NCBI GenBank assembly: GCA_910591455.2
Contig: OU342814.1
Location: 20,373,268 to 20,437,267 of the forward strand
Origin: Pholis gunnellus
Taxonomy: Eukaryota; Chordata; Actinopteri; Perciformes; Pholidae
Reading direction: 5' to 3'
DNA: 64,000 nucleotides
Position numbers and translations under genes: made by a program. Of the stretch, positions 27,446-40,640 are shown piece by piece; within the stretch, counting starts at the first letter, position 1; every line of letters starts with the position of its first letter. Under the pieces are notes generated by a model, which was not told the origin of the DNA, did no database searches, and saw only the letters and a list, made by a program, of their open reading frames with translations.

Positions 27446-27988
27446 TATGTTTAACTGCCAAACACTAGCACTAAGCAGCTTATAATGCACAATTAAAACT
27501 ACTAATGCACTAATTCAGGAGTGACAGCTCTGCTCCAACACAACAAACGCACACTCGTTTCCATTGTCGTCACATGACACAATAACAAACTAAACGTATC
27601 AAGCAAAAGGTACGAATTCTTGGAATGTCTGTCAACGTAGTTTCAAAAGGCCAAACGACAACAAACGGGGACAGAAGAAGAATATTTCGTGAGATAAAAA
27701 CACATGAATTTACATCTATCTTTTGGACTGAAGACAACAACAGCGCTTGCCGCGAGCAAGTGTGAGAGAGAAGGTTGGAGGTGGACCGTCACTACTGCAC
27801 GCAATGTTTCTGGAAGCATTTTTTTTTTTTTTTCTGGCAGGTCACGAGGAAGTGCAGCACTTTTCTGAAAAGTTTCAACGAGAAACGCCCGGAGGAGCAT
27901 TCGCACAAAAAGAAAATCCGAGCGCTCTGAAACAAAGACCCAGGCGCTCAGAAAAACAATCTATGGACACTCCAGGAGCAACACACAC

Positions 27989-27991
<3 letters not shown>

Positions 27992-28033
<42 letters not shown>
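27992..28033. repeat. (CA)n microsatellite
   Basis: Uninterrupted CA run; a second CA run follows at 28086-28115. Confidence 0.95.
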
Positions 28034-28035
<2 letters not shown>

Positions 28036-28084
28036 TCCCCACATGAAGGCATGACTTCACCTTTCACACACACATGTGGATACC

Positions 28085-28085
<1 letters not shown>

Positions 28086-28115
<30 letters not shown>
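28086..28115. repeat. (CA)n microsatellite
   Basis: Uninterrupted CA run. Confidence 0.93.
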
Positions 28116-28117
<2 letters not shown>

Positions 28118-29727
28118 TCAAGGCATTACTACACCTATATCATAGACACACACACACGTACATGCCCTTCGGGCTCAGTGTAATCACCGCTCTTCCTGCT
28201 CTCTTGGTTATTAATCAAACCAGATGACAGCTCAGATGACTCAATCAGAGCCTGTAATTAAAAGCCAGGAAGCCTCCTGATTGGCCAGCAATGCCTTCGG
28301 CACAAAGGTCAAGGGGTTAATCTCCTGAAAGAGGGGGGAGGAGACTGGCTAATCAAGTTTAAAAAAAAAGGAGTGCGTATGGATGTGTGTGTTGGAGACA
28401 GAGTAAAGCCACCCAGTGATGTTTTTCATGTAACCACAATAAACATCCTGCAGACGTTACACACCGACTGAAGGGGACTGAGCTGGAACAGCTGTGTGTG
28501 TGTGTGTGTGTGCGTGTTTCCATACCTGACTGGTGGCTCCATGGTACAACAGTATGTGTGTCAGCGCACAGCTCCATGGGAAATGTAGTCTTGAAGCCGA
28601 GGAAACCGGCCGGATTTAGTCCGACATCACAATCACCGACCTGTCAGAGAGACAAACGAGAGTTATGAAACTAAAACGTTTGTATATTTCAGCGATTATC
28701 AAACACTTTGTCGTGACTTTACAGGACGAGCTGCTTCTCCAAGTTTTGTTAATGACTCTAAATGACACCTTGGTTCCTCCCAATGACACCGTGGATCCAA
28801 TTACTAAAGGAAGCTTCTCTAAAACCTCCAAGGACTGATGAAAACTCATGCATCCTTCCTAGGACCCCATCAAGGACACATACACTTCACTAACAACCCC
28901 TCCAAGAATCAATGGAACCTCCTCAGACCCTCCTCGAGACCTCCTGGACATGAATGTGCTCGATCACTAGATCCCTGTTGATGTCAGTGTGTCAGCGGCA
29001 TGTTGCTGTTTGTAAAGAGATAAGTGGAGCAGTGTGGCTGACAGTCGGAGCGTCCTCCTCCTCCTCCTCTTCTTCGTCCCCTCAAACACAGAAGCCTCTT
29101 TATTTGACAGCACAGAGCTCCTCAAAGGAGGCTTTATTTAGTCAAGGAGGCAGACGTCAGGAGAGTGAGTTAATATTCACACCCGGAGATTTGAGAGGAG
29201 AGTCAAACACGAAGCAGAGATACTGCAGAGAGAACAGGAAGCTGACAAACTCACAAAATAAAACTCCTGACGTAAGAACACACGAGGGGGAAGAACATCT
29301 GAAACCCAGCCATGACCTTTCACCACAGAAACACATTTAAAGTCAAAAATAGCACCACTTAAAAATGTTACTAACATGTGTGTAATACCAGGAAAACTAC
29401 CAGGACGTAGGCAGATGTAAACCACCATCACTGCAGTGGCCCCCTTACTCATAAAGCCTGAGCAGAACACAAATACAAGCAAAGAGTTTCACTTTTCAAC
29501 TTCTTTTCGCACACAAGGTATGTCGAGAAGAACCTGTAATACCGGTTACATGTTGAAAATGTAATTAAAATGACAATGAACTATGGATATAAATAAAAAT
29601 AAATAACAATGCTAGCTTAAGCTAACACCACCCTGCTGCCGCCTGAGCTAACACACTCAGCTGGAAAATATACTTGAGAACAGTGTGGAAAACTGTGTTG
29701 ATGAGTTGACCACTAGCTTCAGTCAGT

Positions 29728-29729
<2 letters not shown>

Positions 29730-29763
<34 letters not shown>
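29730..29763. repeat. (TG)n microsatellite
   Basis: Uninterrupted TG run. Confidence 0.95.
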
Positions 29764-29765
<2 letters not shown>

Positions 29766-29912
29766 CTCCACCTCAGGAGAGGGAAAAACGGCAGCGGTGG
29801 GGATTCAGCCGCTGAGTTATTATAGAACAGACGAGGAGAAAATAGATGTCCGAAGACGGGGGCTGACAGCGGTCACGAGGTTGGCGAAAAAACAGCTGCT
29901 GCCTTCTCTGTC

Positions 29913-29915
<3 letters not shown>

Positions 29916-29964
<49 letters not shown>
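29916..29964. repeat. (CA)n microsatellite
   Basis: Uninterrupted CA run. It lies about 150 bp from the TG run at 29730, so the pair could fold as a long stem. Confidence 0.95.
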
Positions 29965-29967
<3 letters not shown>

Positions 29968-30399
29968 CTTACTTTATGGATGGGAAGGCGGTGCCAAGAA
30001 AAAGACAGACGGAGGGAAAAACAGATCTCCCACACACAAAGGTGGACTGAAGCTCTGCATCAGAATATTTCTACGTGAACAACGATGCATTCTAACAGCC
30101 GAGTGGAAACAACTTTAAGATGTTTAAATTATTTTTGGTTGAAATATTAAATGATTCAAACAGTGACGAGCAGCACGGAGAACATGTATGCAGCAGATCA
30201 TGTTTGTTTACAACATCTGTGTTGACATTTGAAAATCGCAAAAGGCCGTATGGCCACACGTGCATGATTCTGACTTTGTATCAACGCGTAATCTATTCAG
30301 CATTTATTCTGACTTATTTTTTATTCTACCGTCCTCCGTGTTCTCTACTGTGTTCCGTGTTCTTTACTGCGTTTATTTATCATCCTCTACTTTCTCTGA

Positions 30400-30485
30400 A
30401 GAACCGCAGTAGAGAACTGCAGTAGAGAACCGCAGTAGAGCACACAGTAAGGAACCGCAGTAGAGAACCGCAGTCGAGAACCAGT
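30400..30485. repeat. 15-bp minisatellite, core GAACCGCAGTAGA
   Basis: About five imperfect copies of GAACCGCAGTAGAGA in tandem, one interrupted by a CACACAGTAAG insertion. Confidence 0.8.
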
Positions 30486-31594
30486 CAGACGATGATGTGT
30501 GTTCATCCTCAGTAGTAGCTGCAGTACGAGGCTCTGGACTGTTTGCACTCTTGAAACACAACCAGCAGCTATTTAAAGGCAACACAACAGAGACACGCTG
30601 ACCTCATCTGTACATTCCTTCTGCTTTGTCAGACTCACTTTTATGTTCTCAAATTTACATTTAATCCTCTACACAAAGATAACACTCTGATGGCTTTAAA
30701 ACATCACTAACTCAACATCAGTCAATTATGCAAATAACCAGCTGAAAACAGTCGTGACATACATTGCAGCACAAGAGGAACCAGATTGTTGTTTTCTTAA
30801 TTTAAAGCACTTCATAGTTGTGTGTGTGTGAGCAGTAAAGCAACTACTGTGCTCGACTTTTGAGCTAATTTCTCAACTAGAAATGATAAAATAAGTTCTC
30901 CAGACTTTCACAAACCTGCACATGCAGCGCGATATAATTCTATTGATTGACATTTAGTTTCCAGAGTTCCCCGTCTGTTCTGAAGCATAAACTGCTCAGA
31001 GGCAGCCGATGGGGAAATTGTAATTCCTAAACGTTGGAGCGACGTGTCAGACGAAGGTGTGAAAAGCTGTGAAACCAGTCCTCCTCTGGTCAGGAATGCC
31101 GGCTGTGATGCTGCATAAACACACAAATACAAAGAGGGACAGCAGAGCTCCAGAGAACAAACACAGACTCATGTTATGCAGTGAAGTTTATCTGCAGTGG
31201 AAAACGTTTTTTCTGCTGTTAAGGAAGAGCCATCTGTCTCCATAGATCTATCTGCTCAAGCTTGTTGTCAGTGAAACAATTACTTAACTTACTTAATGTA
31301 TGCAGGTGCATTTATAAAACAGTCATCTCCAGCTGAACGACATAATTTTGGCCATTTATAATAAACGGTCTAAATTCAATGATTGTTTCACCTCATCTGC
31401 AGTAAAAGACAACAATGACATCTGAAGGCCAAAAACATCTGTTTGTTTCCTCCTTGGTGTTTTTCGTCCAATAAGAACATCTCGTTTCCAGGAAACATCA
31501 GAGGACGATCTCCATCCTGTCAATCGTTTAATTGAGCTTCGCTAACAGGACGGCCCACCTACATTTTCCTCATAAACAGACCATACAGACTCTT

Positions 31595-31702
<108 letters not shown>

Positions 31703-32264
31703 GCTGGCAGGAAGTGGAAGCGAAGCGTTCAGATTCTGATCGCAGCAGTTAAAGCCATCGGCTTTCGCAAAACCAACAAGTGAAGACGAGAGCAGAGGGA
31801 CGAGTGTGGAGGAGAGGAGGAGAGGCTAATGCCATCAAAGTCAACCGGCAGCGTGAGCTAATTGAAATTAAAGACCAGAAACGAGGAGGCGGAGGCGGGG
31901 GGGGGGGACTGATCTTTCCTCATGGCTGCAGCTTGCAGGGCAGCCATGGATAAAAAAAAAACAGTTAAGCCTGAAAAACATCCTCCTGCAGTTCATCAGC
32001 CTGATGATGTTTGGTAGCAAATAGATCCTGGGTGTGTACGGAGCGTAGATTCAGAGAAACAATTCAGAAAACACACTTTACTTATAAAACACACCATCTT
32101 CTGACTATCAGTTTTGCTTTCTTTCATACAATGACACAAAATGCAGTATCAGTAATACAGAATAGTGACTAAGGACGTCACAAGAAACGATACTTCGGTA
32201 TCAAGTCGATGCCAAAATTATGAAAATGTGACCTAAAGAACACAGTAAACTCACCATCAACGAG

Positions 32265-32550
32265 CACATTATTTCTCCCTGATAAAGCTACATGTGAACA
32301 ACAGCAGCAGTAGGAGGAAAGCTAGTTAACGTTAGCTGTTAGCAGCCAGTGGGCAACACAGTCCTGCAGAGCTAACAGCTAACGTTAACGGAAGTTGCAT
32401 TAAGTTTTATTTATAATGCATTCAAGCTCCGAGTAAAAATGAGTATTAGGTGAAGATAAGTTACATTATCATGATGTGTTCAAACGTAATCTTGTAGAAT
32501 AAATACAGTTGTTTGTAGGTGGTGTTTCTGCAGCAATATAAAAGACATTA
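32265..32550. repeat. Dispersed repeat, copy 2 of a pair in this window
   Basis: Old relative of 27175-27445. Flanks with CGATACTTCGGTATCAAG (about 32190) and GGTATTGTGACATTTATA (about 32660) suggest the full element may run from about 32165 to 32675. Confidence 0.5.
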
Positions 32551-33554
32551 GAGAGGGAATTATGACTTGATTAACTACCTAACATTAGCTCAAGTACTGT
32601 TTTGCCGAATTGGGTATCAAGAATTGTGGAATTTCATTGGTATAGATCACCAAATTTCTGGTATTGTGACATTTATATATCCGACTATTTTTAAGAAGAA
32701 AGAAAATACTCAAAGACTGAATCCCCATGCCTGAATAAAAAGTGAAATGGTGATATTGTTCTCTTAAACAGCTGAACGGAAAATATACGACTGCTTAATG
32801 GTTTCATGCTGTTTTGTCGTTGTTTAAGAACAACATGTTTGTTTTGTCACACAGACATGTAACCACAAAAGAACTTAACCTCAAATACTCAAGAACCAAC
32901 AAGTAAAAAAGCCGTAAGCCGATCTGAAAGTGTCTCTGCTGAACTCCTATAAGCTTTATATTATATATTATATTTCACCGTGCGAGTATATTCAGATAAC
33001 AAACCCAACATCCAGCCTCATCCCAGCTCTCACAAGCGCCCTGAGAATGATCCAATTCATCAGCCGACAGTATCTGCTTTTGTGAATAAAGAAAATCAAT
33101 GTTAAGTCGGTAAGACGGTCTAATCCACACGGGGGAGGAGACCGCTCGGTTAGTGGCGAGCCGACGGGGGTTGAGGGGTCAGCATTGAGGTCGGGGGTCA
33201 CCGTCACTTCAGAGGGATCACTGCACCTACCAGGCCGGAGGATTACCGACAAAAGGAAACGCAAATCCCCGTAAGAATGAAGAAGGAACGCAACCAAGAC
33301 GTCTTAACGGCATCCATGTTATGCTCTAGGTCCATTTTAACATTCATAAAACACAGTTAAAGAACCACAGACTGGTTTAGGTTGTTTTTATTTAAGCTAT
33401 ATCTTAGTTTTGAGCTTGTACCACATTTGTAAATGTCTTATCCAAAAAGATTAGTTTGGTTTGTCTATGGTGAACAATGAAAGCTGGTTAGCTAAAGACA
33501 AACGTTAAAGTCACGCTTAAAAGGAGATCTGTCAAAAAGTGGCAACAAAAAAAG

Positions 33555-33780
33555 GAAAGTAAATGGGACAGCAACTAACGATCATATTATCGATCGATTA
33601 ATCACATTCTTGAACTGTCCATTTCAATTTCCCCAGACGTCATGGTATTTTAGATATTTTGTTTGTCCAACCAACAGTCCAAAACCCCAAAAAGATATTC
33701 ACTTCAGTTATAGATAACAGAGAAAACGAATTAATCTTCACATTGAAGAAACTGAAACAACTCCCACAGGTTTGCCACCT
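33555..33780 (+). repeat. CGATTA-rich teleost repeat, best-preserved copy here
   Basis: Starts GCAACTAACGATCATATTAT, continues CGATCGATTAATCAC, then TTTGTCCAACCAACAGTCCA and AGAAAACGAATTAATCTTCA. The order matches the family copies at 5815, 9095, 20945 and 36920. Confidence 0.55.
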
Positions 33781-34889
33781 CAATGTGTGTCCAGATGTTG
33801 GGGGCGTTTCACTGCACATGTGTTAAACGTAAAGAAAACTAAAGTGTACATCAGTGAGACCAAACGAGAGACGTGAGCTAAAACACGGCTAAAGTTATTT
33901 ACTACAGTAAACAACAACGATAAAGCCATAGTTTGTGTTGTGACGGTAAAGCATGGTTCCCTGTGGTTCGGTTAACCCTTCGGGTTTTTGAACTCTTGAG
34001 GAATGCCGTCCCGTTCGCTGCCGTCACATGACCACACAAAAATCACACATCACCACAAGTAATCTCTATTTCACAGGGAGTGAAGCCACCGCCGTCCAGC
34101 AGAACGAGGGGAATGTTTTCCGTCCTACACGTCGAACCACTGAGGGGAGGTGGGTCTGAATTATTCACTGGGATGGGCTGGGTGTATTTAAAGCAGAGAT
34201 CGATACCATTAAGAGCTGGAGATTGTGAACGCGGAGGCTGCGTCGACCTTCAGCTGAAGCCCGGACAGAGAAGGAAGCATCACTGCAAAAATTAAACTAT
34301 CTATTTTGGCACGAGTGACTCTTTGTGTGCTAATTGTAAAGCGGTCCGTGTTTCTTACGGTGCAGTACAACAGCAGAGGACTATCGATCTGGTAGAAACT
34401 TCAGATGAGCTGAAATACTTTAATTCAACAAGTACACCTCGAGTGGTGAAGCAGTAGAAATAGTAGTTTTCTCTGTTTAAATCATGGTAAAGTGAACATC
34501 CTTTAGTTCTGGACGGTTGTTAGACTTCACTAGACATTCTGAAAAGCTGAATCAATTAATCACTAAAGTCAAAAATAAAAGGATAACTAGCTGCAGCACT
34601 ACATCAAGACAGAAGTAGATAAAGTATAAAGTTAAAAACCTCCAAACAAACATCATTAAATACAGATTACTACCGTATCTGCTAAAGCCACAAGTGTCTC
34701 ACAGCTACCACTACGAGAGCCGCCCCTCAGGTTTTACAACCAGAAACACATTTTACTGATTTCTGAGACTCAGGTTTGATCTTCAAGCTTTTGGTCGTCT
34801 CAAGAAAACCAAAGTCTCCCTGAAGCTGTTTCACCTTTGCCACACATCCAGGAGAATGAAAACACACGGCGCAGGATATAAAATATCTC

Positions 34890-35460
34890 TGCAGGGATGG
34901 AGGAGGGGGGGAGGGAGGTGATGGTGGTGAAGAATCGTCCCTCTGTGTGCTCAGCTTTACTGCCTTTATTTATCTGCTATGCTGCAGCAAAGAGGCTGGA
35001 CGTATGGAGGAGGAGGAGGAGTGCATGTTTTCCTCCCTGGCTCAGCCACTCTGTCTCCAGGCTGCTGGGGGGAGGAGGAGGAGGAGGTGGAGGGAGGCGA
35101 GGCAGACCGAGCAGAGCGCTGGAGATGTGAAACCTGATCTCCTTTCCTACCTCCTCCCTCCCTCCCTCCTCCACCACTGCCACCTCGCCAGAGAGCCTCC
35201 GAGACTCCCTGAGTAATCTGATCCTCAGTCTCTGGGACTGGAAACACACTCCGAGACAGAGAGAGAGGTGGAGGAGGGTAGGAAAAGGAGAAATGGAGGA
35301 AAAAAAATAGAAACAGAGCCGAGGGAAAGAGCGAGATCCCCGAGCTCAGAAAGACTCCCAGGAGACAGAAAGCTGAGAGGAAGTAGACCGAGAAGAGGAA
35401 TGAAGAAAGGGGAAGAAACAGAGATGGAAACGGAGTAGAAAGGACAGACTAGAGACGTGT
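34890..35460. repeat. Purine-rich low-complexity tracts (GGA/GAGA)
   Basis: Alternating GGAGGAGG, CCTCCCTCC and AGAGAGAG stretches on the + strand. The overlapping open frames are composed of Gly/Arg/Ser/Pro runs and are not credible proteins. Confidence 0.7.
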
Positions 35461-36224
35461 GATCAACATCAAGATACCGTCACCATAACTGCAGCGTTAA
35501 AACAGACATTTTCCACATTCAAATAATCATATTTATCATTACTCATAGATTGGATGATGTGAGCGGTTACTTTCTTTAAGGTGAATCTAGTTCAGCTTCT
35601 AACGAGGAGCCAATAAAAGAATTGATGTGAAAAGAGGGGAAACAGATGTAGGAAACAAAGAGAGGGGAACAAAACGAGATGAGGGAAAGTGAAGGAGAAA
35701 TACATGCTGATGGCTTTCAGTGGATTCTTTTTCATTCTGTACAAGAAACTAATTTAATGTGATTTAATAAGAATATCAATTGAGTCACAAATGATGTGAA
35801 ACACAAATGTGAAAGTTGATTTAGACAGTAATAAGCTGTCCACTGAAAGTCTGGTGATAACAGAAAATGGTGATTATTTTGGATCAGTGGCCACGTGAGT
35901 TTATTTAACAACACACAGTTTGTAGTCTTGATTGTTAAAATTGAATCTGTGCTGTGCGAGTATCGGTCTTGTAGCAGCAACGGCATCTAGTTTCTCCTGC
36001 CGCGGTTATGAACACGAGATCTCTATCTGTGCAAGATAGATGCTCAGCATTAGCGCCATTAAACAGCAGAACAAACTACAGGACTACACACAGCTGCAAC
36101 GAGCACGGCTAAAAGTGAAAGTAACATGGCTGCCGGCCAAAAAGGGGAGTGACTTTGAAGGTGTGGATATGAAAGGTTTGGTCTACAACAAACCACAAGG
36201 TACACCCTACTGTATGAGCCACAA

Positions 36225-36350
36225 TGTCAACGCTCCAAGCTACAGGCTACAGGCTACAAGCTAGAAGCTACAATGTCTTGTGCTACCACAAGGTACACGC
36301 TGCAAGATGAAAGGAACATGCTAAAGGATGCTACAAGCTACAAGCTACAC
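36225..36350. repeat. CTACAAG/CTACAGG minisatellite
   Basis: Degenerate tandem of a 7-10 bp word GCTACA(A/G)G with short insertions. Confidence 0.7.
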
Positions 36351-36655
36351 GGTTTTCTAGCTGGCGACTGTGTTTCCATGCATTTGATTAGCCAGTAAAT
36401 TCACTGACACTGGACTGTGCAGTGGAAAAATCTAATCTGTTATCAATTGTATTTTGTTCTGAGCCGTCTGTGGCAGCATGTCTGGTCTGAGGCGTGCGTC
36501 GTTTCTCTGGCTGATGTTTTGATTTTTCCTAAAAGCAGCCCGGCCAGACTCCAGCAGCATTAACTGGTCTTTTCCTGGAGACTGGTCTGGTCCCAGTACA
36601 GAGGTGGTGGTGGTGGTGTCATCCTATGAGAATAGATCTGCAGCTACAAACACCA

Positions 36656-36681
36656 AACACACACACACACACACACACACA
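36656..36681. repeat. (CA)n microsatellite, short
   Basis: Uninterrupted CA run. Confidence 0.93.
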
Positions 36682-36919
36682 GCGTAGACTGGGCGACACC
36701 ACGGACTAATCACTGAATGATAAACAATCAGTGGGCGAAGGAGAGATATTGTGGCGTCTGTGTCCTCACTGATAGATGGACAGAAAGGAAAAGCGTGGTG
36801 AGACATATTTTAACCGTTGTCCGTCCCGTCACTGCTGCTGCTGCTTCATCCTGGTCTAACTTCATCAGTGGCATTCATTGCCATGCAACATACAACTAAA
36901 TAACAATGTTGTGCTGGAG

Positions 36920-37065
36920 CTGAAGAGATTGGTCAATTAATAGATTAGTAACTTTTCAAGAAACATTTCTAAACATCCCGTAGTACCGGCCCGCTTCTCC
37001 AGATGTTCCGCTTTTCTTCGTCTTATGCGACAGTAAACTGCGTATCTCCGACTCTAAACAGCAAA
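36920..37065 (-). repeat. Inverted fragment of the CGATTA-rich teleost repeat
   Basis: GGTCAATTAATAGATTAGTAA followed by TTCTCCAGATGTTCCGCTTT and CGTCTTATGCGACAGTAAAC, the same order as the inverted copy at 20945-21235. Confidence 0.45.
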
Positions 37066-37302
37066 GACATGAAGGAGAAGACAAGAGGTGACTAAAACTC
37101 TGCCGAACAAATACGCGTCCTCAGATTGTATTTAGTCTTTGGCTTCAACGATACGTCGCTCTATCTCCCTCTCTTTTGTTGTGGCTTTAGCTCACCCACC
37201 GTCAGTCACTCTGTTATTTCGGTAACACAGATCCTGGGCTTGGCTGAGGAATGTACAGCTGTCTGGCATATGGATAATACTAGATTTTAATTTCCAGCAA
37301 CG

Positions 37303-37314
37303 CCCCCCCCCCCC
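37303..37314. repeat. Poly-C tract (12 C)
   Basis: Uninterrupted C run. Confidence 0.85.
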
Positions 37315-40110
37315 TCTCCAATATGGAGGAGGCAATGGACTGCAAAGGGATAGAAGAGCAGAGTGTGTTTCTTTTTAAATGGTAGAGCTGAAGGCACAAG
37401 ACTCAAACCATTTTCAGTGCTTTTTAAGCTCATGATTGATATTCAATGACATAAAAAAGATCTTACTAGAGTGATGGGGGTCAAAAATGCATCCAAACAT
37501 GTATCTGAGGATAATTTAAGGTCTGTGTTAATCAACAGTTACAAGTCTGTTTGCGTTACTCCATCAACAGGTAAACACAAAGAGGGAATTCTGTGCTGAA
37601 GCTTCGCGTTAACGTCAGATAGACTTTGGAATATATTTTTGCGTAGAATGAAGTGTGGAAGTTGTTCCCCGTCTCTTTAAATAGCCAGTATGGAGAGGAA
37701 CAATGATTACAACAAAGCAAAGCCTGCTTCAACATTCACACGAACGCCTGAATGTTGTTTTTTTTAGACGGACTTTATCAACTGCTAAACTTGACCGACA
37801 TTTAGGCGGATGCGACAGCTGACTTACCATCTAACCTGCAGAACCACGATATCAAGAACACAAGTTCATTTACCAGACAAGAGTCTGTTTGACGTTAAAA
37901 TGTTTGCGCATCACCACACCGATAAACGACTGGCGTCAGTTACAATCTTGTTCTAATTTAGTGTAACGTAAATTGCTCGTTTAGTCTAAAAGCAAAGATG
38001 AAATCTGTTTACGTGGATGAATAAATACACCTTCCCCGATACATAAACAAGACATTCATGAGACCAACATATTCAGAATCTAAGATATTATGTTCTCATT
38101 TAATACACAACGACAGCAACGGATGCTAAATTAACAGAGCAGCTCTGTTTGATGTCTCCTCTGATCTAAACAATGACGTCAAGATAAAAGCAAAAACAGG
38201 AACATCAAATAAAAAAAAATGATTTTTATGAACTTTGGTCATTTTATAGAGGAAGACGACTTGATGCAATAGATATTTTTAAAGTACTTATTTCCCCTTT
38301 TTTCAGACAAATATATCTCCACAGAAGTGAACTCTGAATAAAAGGTTTAAGTTAAAACTAAACACACCGACTGAACCCATGGAATGGCTTTAATCCAACT
38401 AAACTTAATGGTTTTGAGGTTTTAGCCAATACAAAGCTTGAGATGTTGTTATTATTAAACTTGTTTGGGGAATAAAACATGCTAAAAGAGTTTTAAATAC
38501 TGCTGGACTAAATGTGAAACCTGTATGTTCCAAGTTTAAGAGCTAAATGGAATCACACGAGGAACCGTACAGCCTAAAAACAAACAGAATTTTAAATTAT
38601 GACATTATAAACGCAAATATTGTACCAAGGAGGTGACAGCAGACGTGACACTTCAAGAGAGACTTATGATCACTAGAGCTGATCGATTGAGCCACATATT
38701 GATTATTTGATTAACCCTTTCAGCACCAGCGTGAGCAGCCAGAGACAACAAGCGACCCACATTATCCAACAGTTAAAGTAAAACCGTGTTTACTATTAGC
38801 AGATAAGAATACCAGCTCACTGTTGGGACTGAAGCTGTGAACAGAAATCAATCCTCGTCGCCTTTAACGTCAATAAAACTGCAATTTGGTTTCCAATACA
38901 GAAGTAAATGGAAAAACTGGTTTATATTTAAAAAAAGAAGCATCAATCATGAGAGCTGAACATTGGTTCATTGTGTTAGTAATGCTGGTGAAGTTTATGT
39001 AAAACAGACATATGTTTTGGATGATTATGATCTATAGAAAAACTAAATTCTTCAGTTTTCTAAAACACTAATATGGTCAGAAATAGTTACCGGTGAAGGC
39101 TCCAAATAACATCTATTGTCATCCATTGATACAATGATATTGTTCACTAGTCATTGTGATGTGTTTATTATCATTTTCAGGGACTTGTATACATGATCAG
39201 TGATAATAACTCCTCTTAAAAAGGCTTGAAGACTGTGTGGGATCTTCTGCTGCTGTACAAAGTGAATATAGTTGTTTTTTGCAACAAAACAAATCACTTG
39301 GGACAGGCACTGTTTACTGTTTTATAGACGATACAGTACGATACACAGATTAACTGATAATGAATGTAACCTTAAATGTGTATGACAAGAAACTAATACC
39401 GATTATTGGTCTTTTTTTGTGAATGGTACTTTTCACAGAGTGCAACAAGTGTGTTTTACAAAAACTATAAAACGTAAACTTTAAGTCTCTAAAATGGATC
39501 TAAGCCAAAGGAACAAAGCCCACATGGCCGAAGATCTGATTATGTTTATTTCTGCTTCTCTGTTCAATTTAATCAAGCTTGTTTATCTCTTGAACAGAGC
39601 CACGGAGGCATAAGCAACACACAGGCTGGTACAACCAAACCTAAGATAATAACATCAAATGTTGATTTAAATGGTTTGTTTAAATGTGATAAAAACCTGA
39701 AAACATGCAACATTGTAAGTTACTTCCCAAACAAAGTTAGCAGACAATGCTAACAACATAACTAACTAACATTTAACGAAATAAAAACTTACTAAAAACC
39801 AGCATGCACTCCTCTTTCACCAAAATAACGTGCACGCTAACTTGGTAGCACACGTTCGGGCTTTACTATAATTACAGACGAGGGATGTAAACTATGCAGC
39901 AAAGTGAGCTAACAGAGGAATGTGGCAACAAATCAGCAACTTCTATACGAAACTACTGCAAACGTCTCCGTGATCAACAATATTAAGTTAATTATGTGTT
40001 TGTTGTTTTAAACTGTGATTACAAACTTCGTGCTGCAAGAAGAAGTGAATCAAACTTTTTATTTTTCCACGACAGCAGCCAGAAAGGGTCCGTCTATCGC
40101 CTGGCGCACA

Positions 40111-40137
40111 ACACACACACACACACACACACACACA
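40111..40137. repeat. (CA)n microsatellite
   Basis: Uninterrupted AC run. Confidence 0.93.
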
Positions 40138-40384
40138 ACACAAAAAAATCTGTTCGCCGAACTACCTGTTGTTTATAGTAACGTTTTCCACGACCTTAAT
40201 ACACAGTAAAGAGCATAATATATTCATGCATGTATATATTTTAAATATCCACAATGTAAAGTATTACAGTGAGTTTGTTTAAACTCGAAAAATACGTAAA
40301 CACGGAGTGTGTTCGCTCCAGGGTTTAGACGGAGCCCAGAAGTAGGGCTCCGATCGGGAATGAAGTTTTTGGATTCTTCCTTAC

Positions 40385-40640
40385 CTTTTCTCCTTCTTTC
40401 TTTAATGTATCTCTGCGTGTGCTGAACTCATTTCGACGCTATTTCTTCGTAGCTGTTCAAGTAAAAGTCCCACCATAATAAAAAGATTAAAAAAACGCAA
40501 TTAAACACGTTTTTTCTCCAATATTTTCGCCGTCGTACAGTCCTCAAGCTCCCCGATCCAGTCGGTCTGTGGTCGGGGCTGCTTGATGATGGAGGACAGC
40601 AAATACCAGCCGAACAAAGATCGCCTATGATCCGGAAAGA
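40385..40640 (-). promoter_or_regulatory. Candidate non-coding first exon and promoter of bmpr1a
   Basis: On the minus strand the sequence runs through a relatively GC/CpG-rich patch (about 40530-40640) and ends at a strong donor, GAGAAAAG|GTAAGGAAG (GT at 40383-40384). Vertebrate BMPR1A genes have non-coding 5' exons separated by long introns, which fits this position 22 kb upstream of the first coding exon. The left border is set by the donor; the right border (transcription start) is a guess. Confidence 0.35.

Noticed and set aside
31705..31783. Short basic frame ending KAIGFRKTNK directly after a GT microsatellite
   Set aside because: It follows an AG but has no recognisable partner exon or family; nothing supports it beyond chance.
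34897..35249. Overlapping Gly/Arg-, Pro- and Ser-rich frames
   Set aside because: They arise from GGA/CCT low-complexity sequence in all frames.
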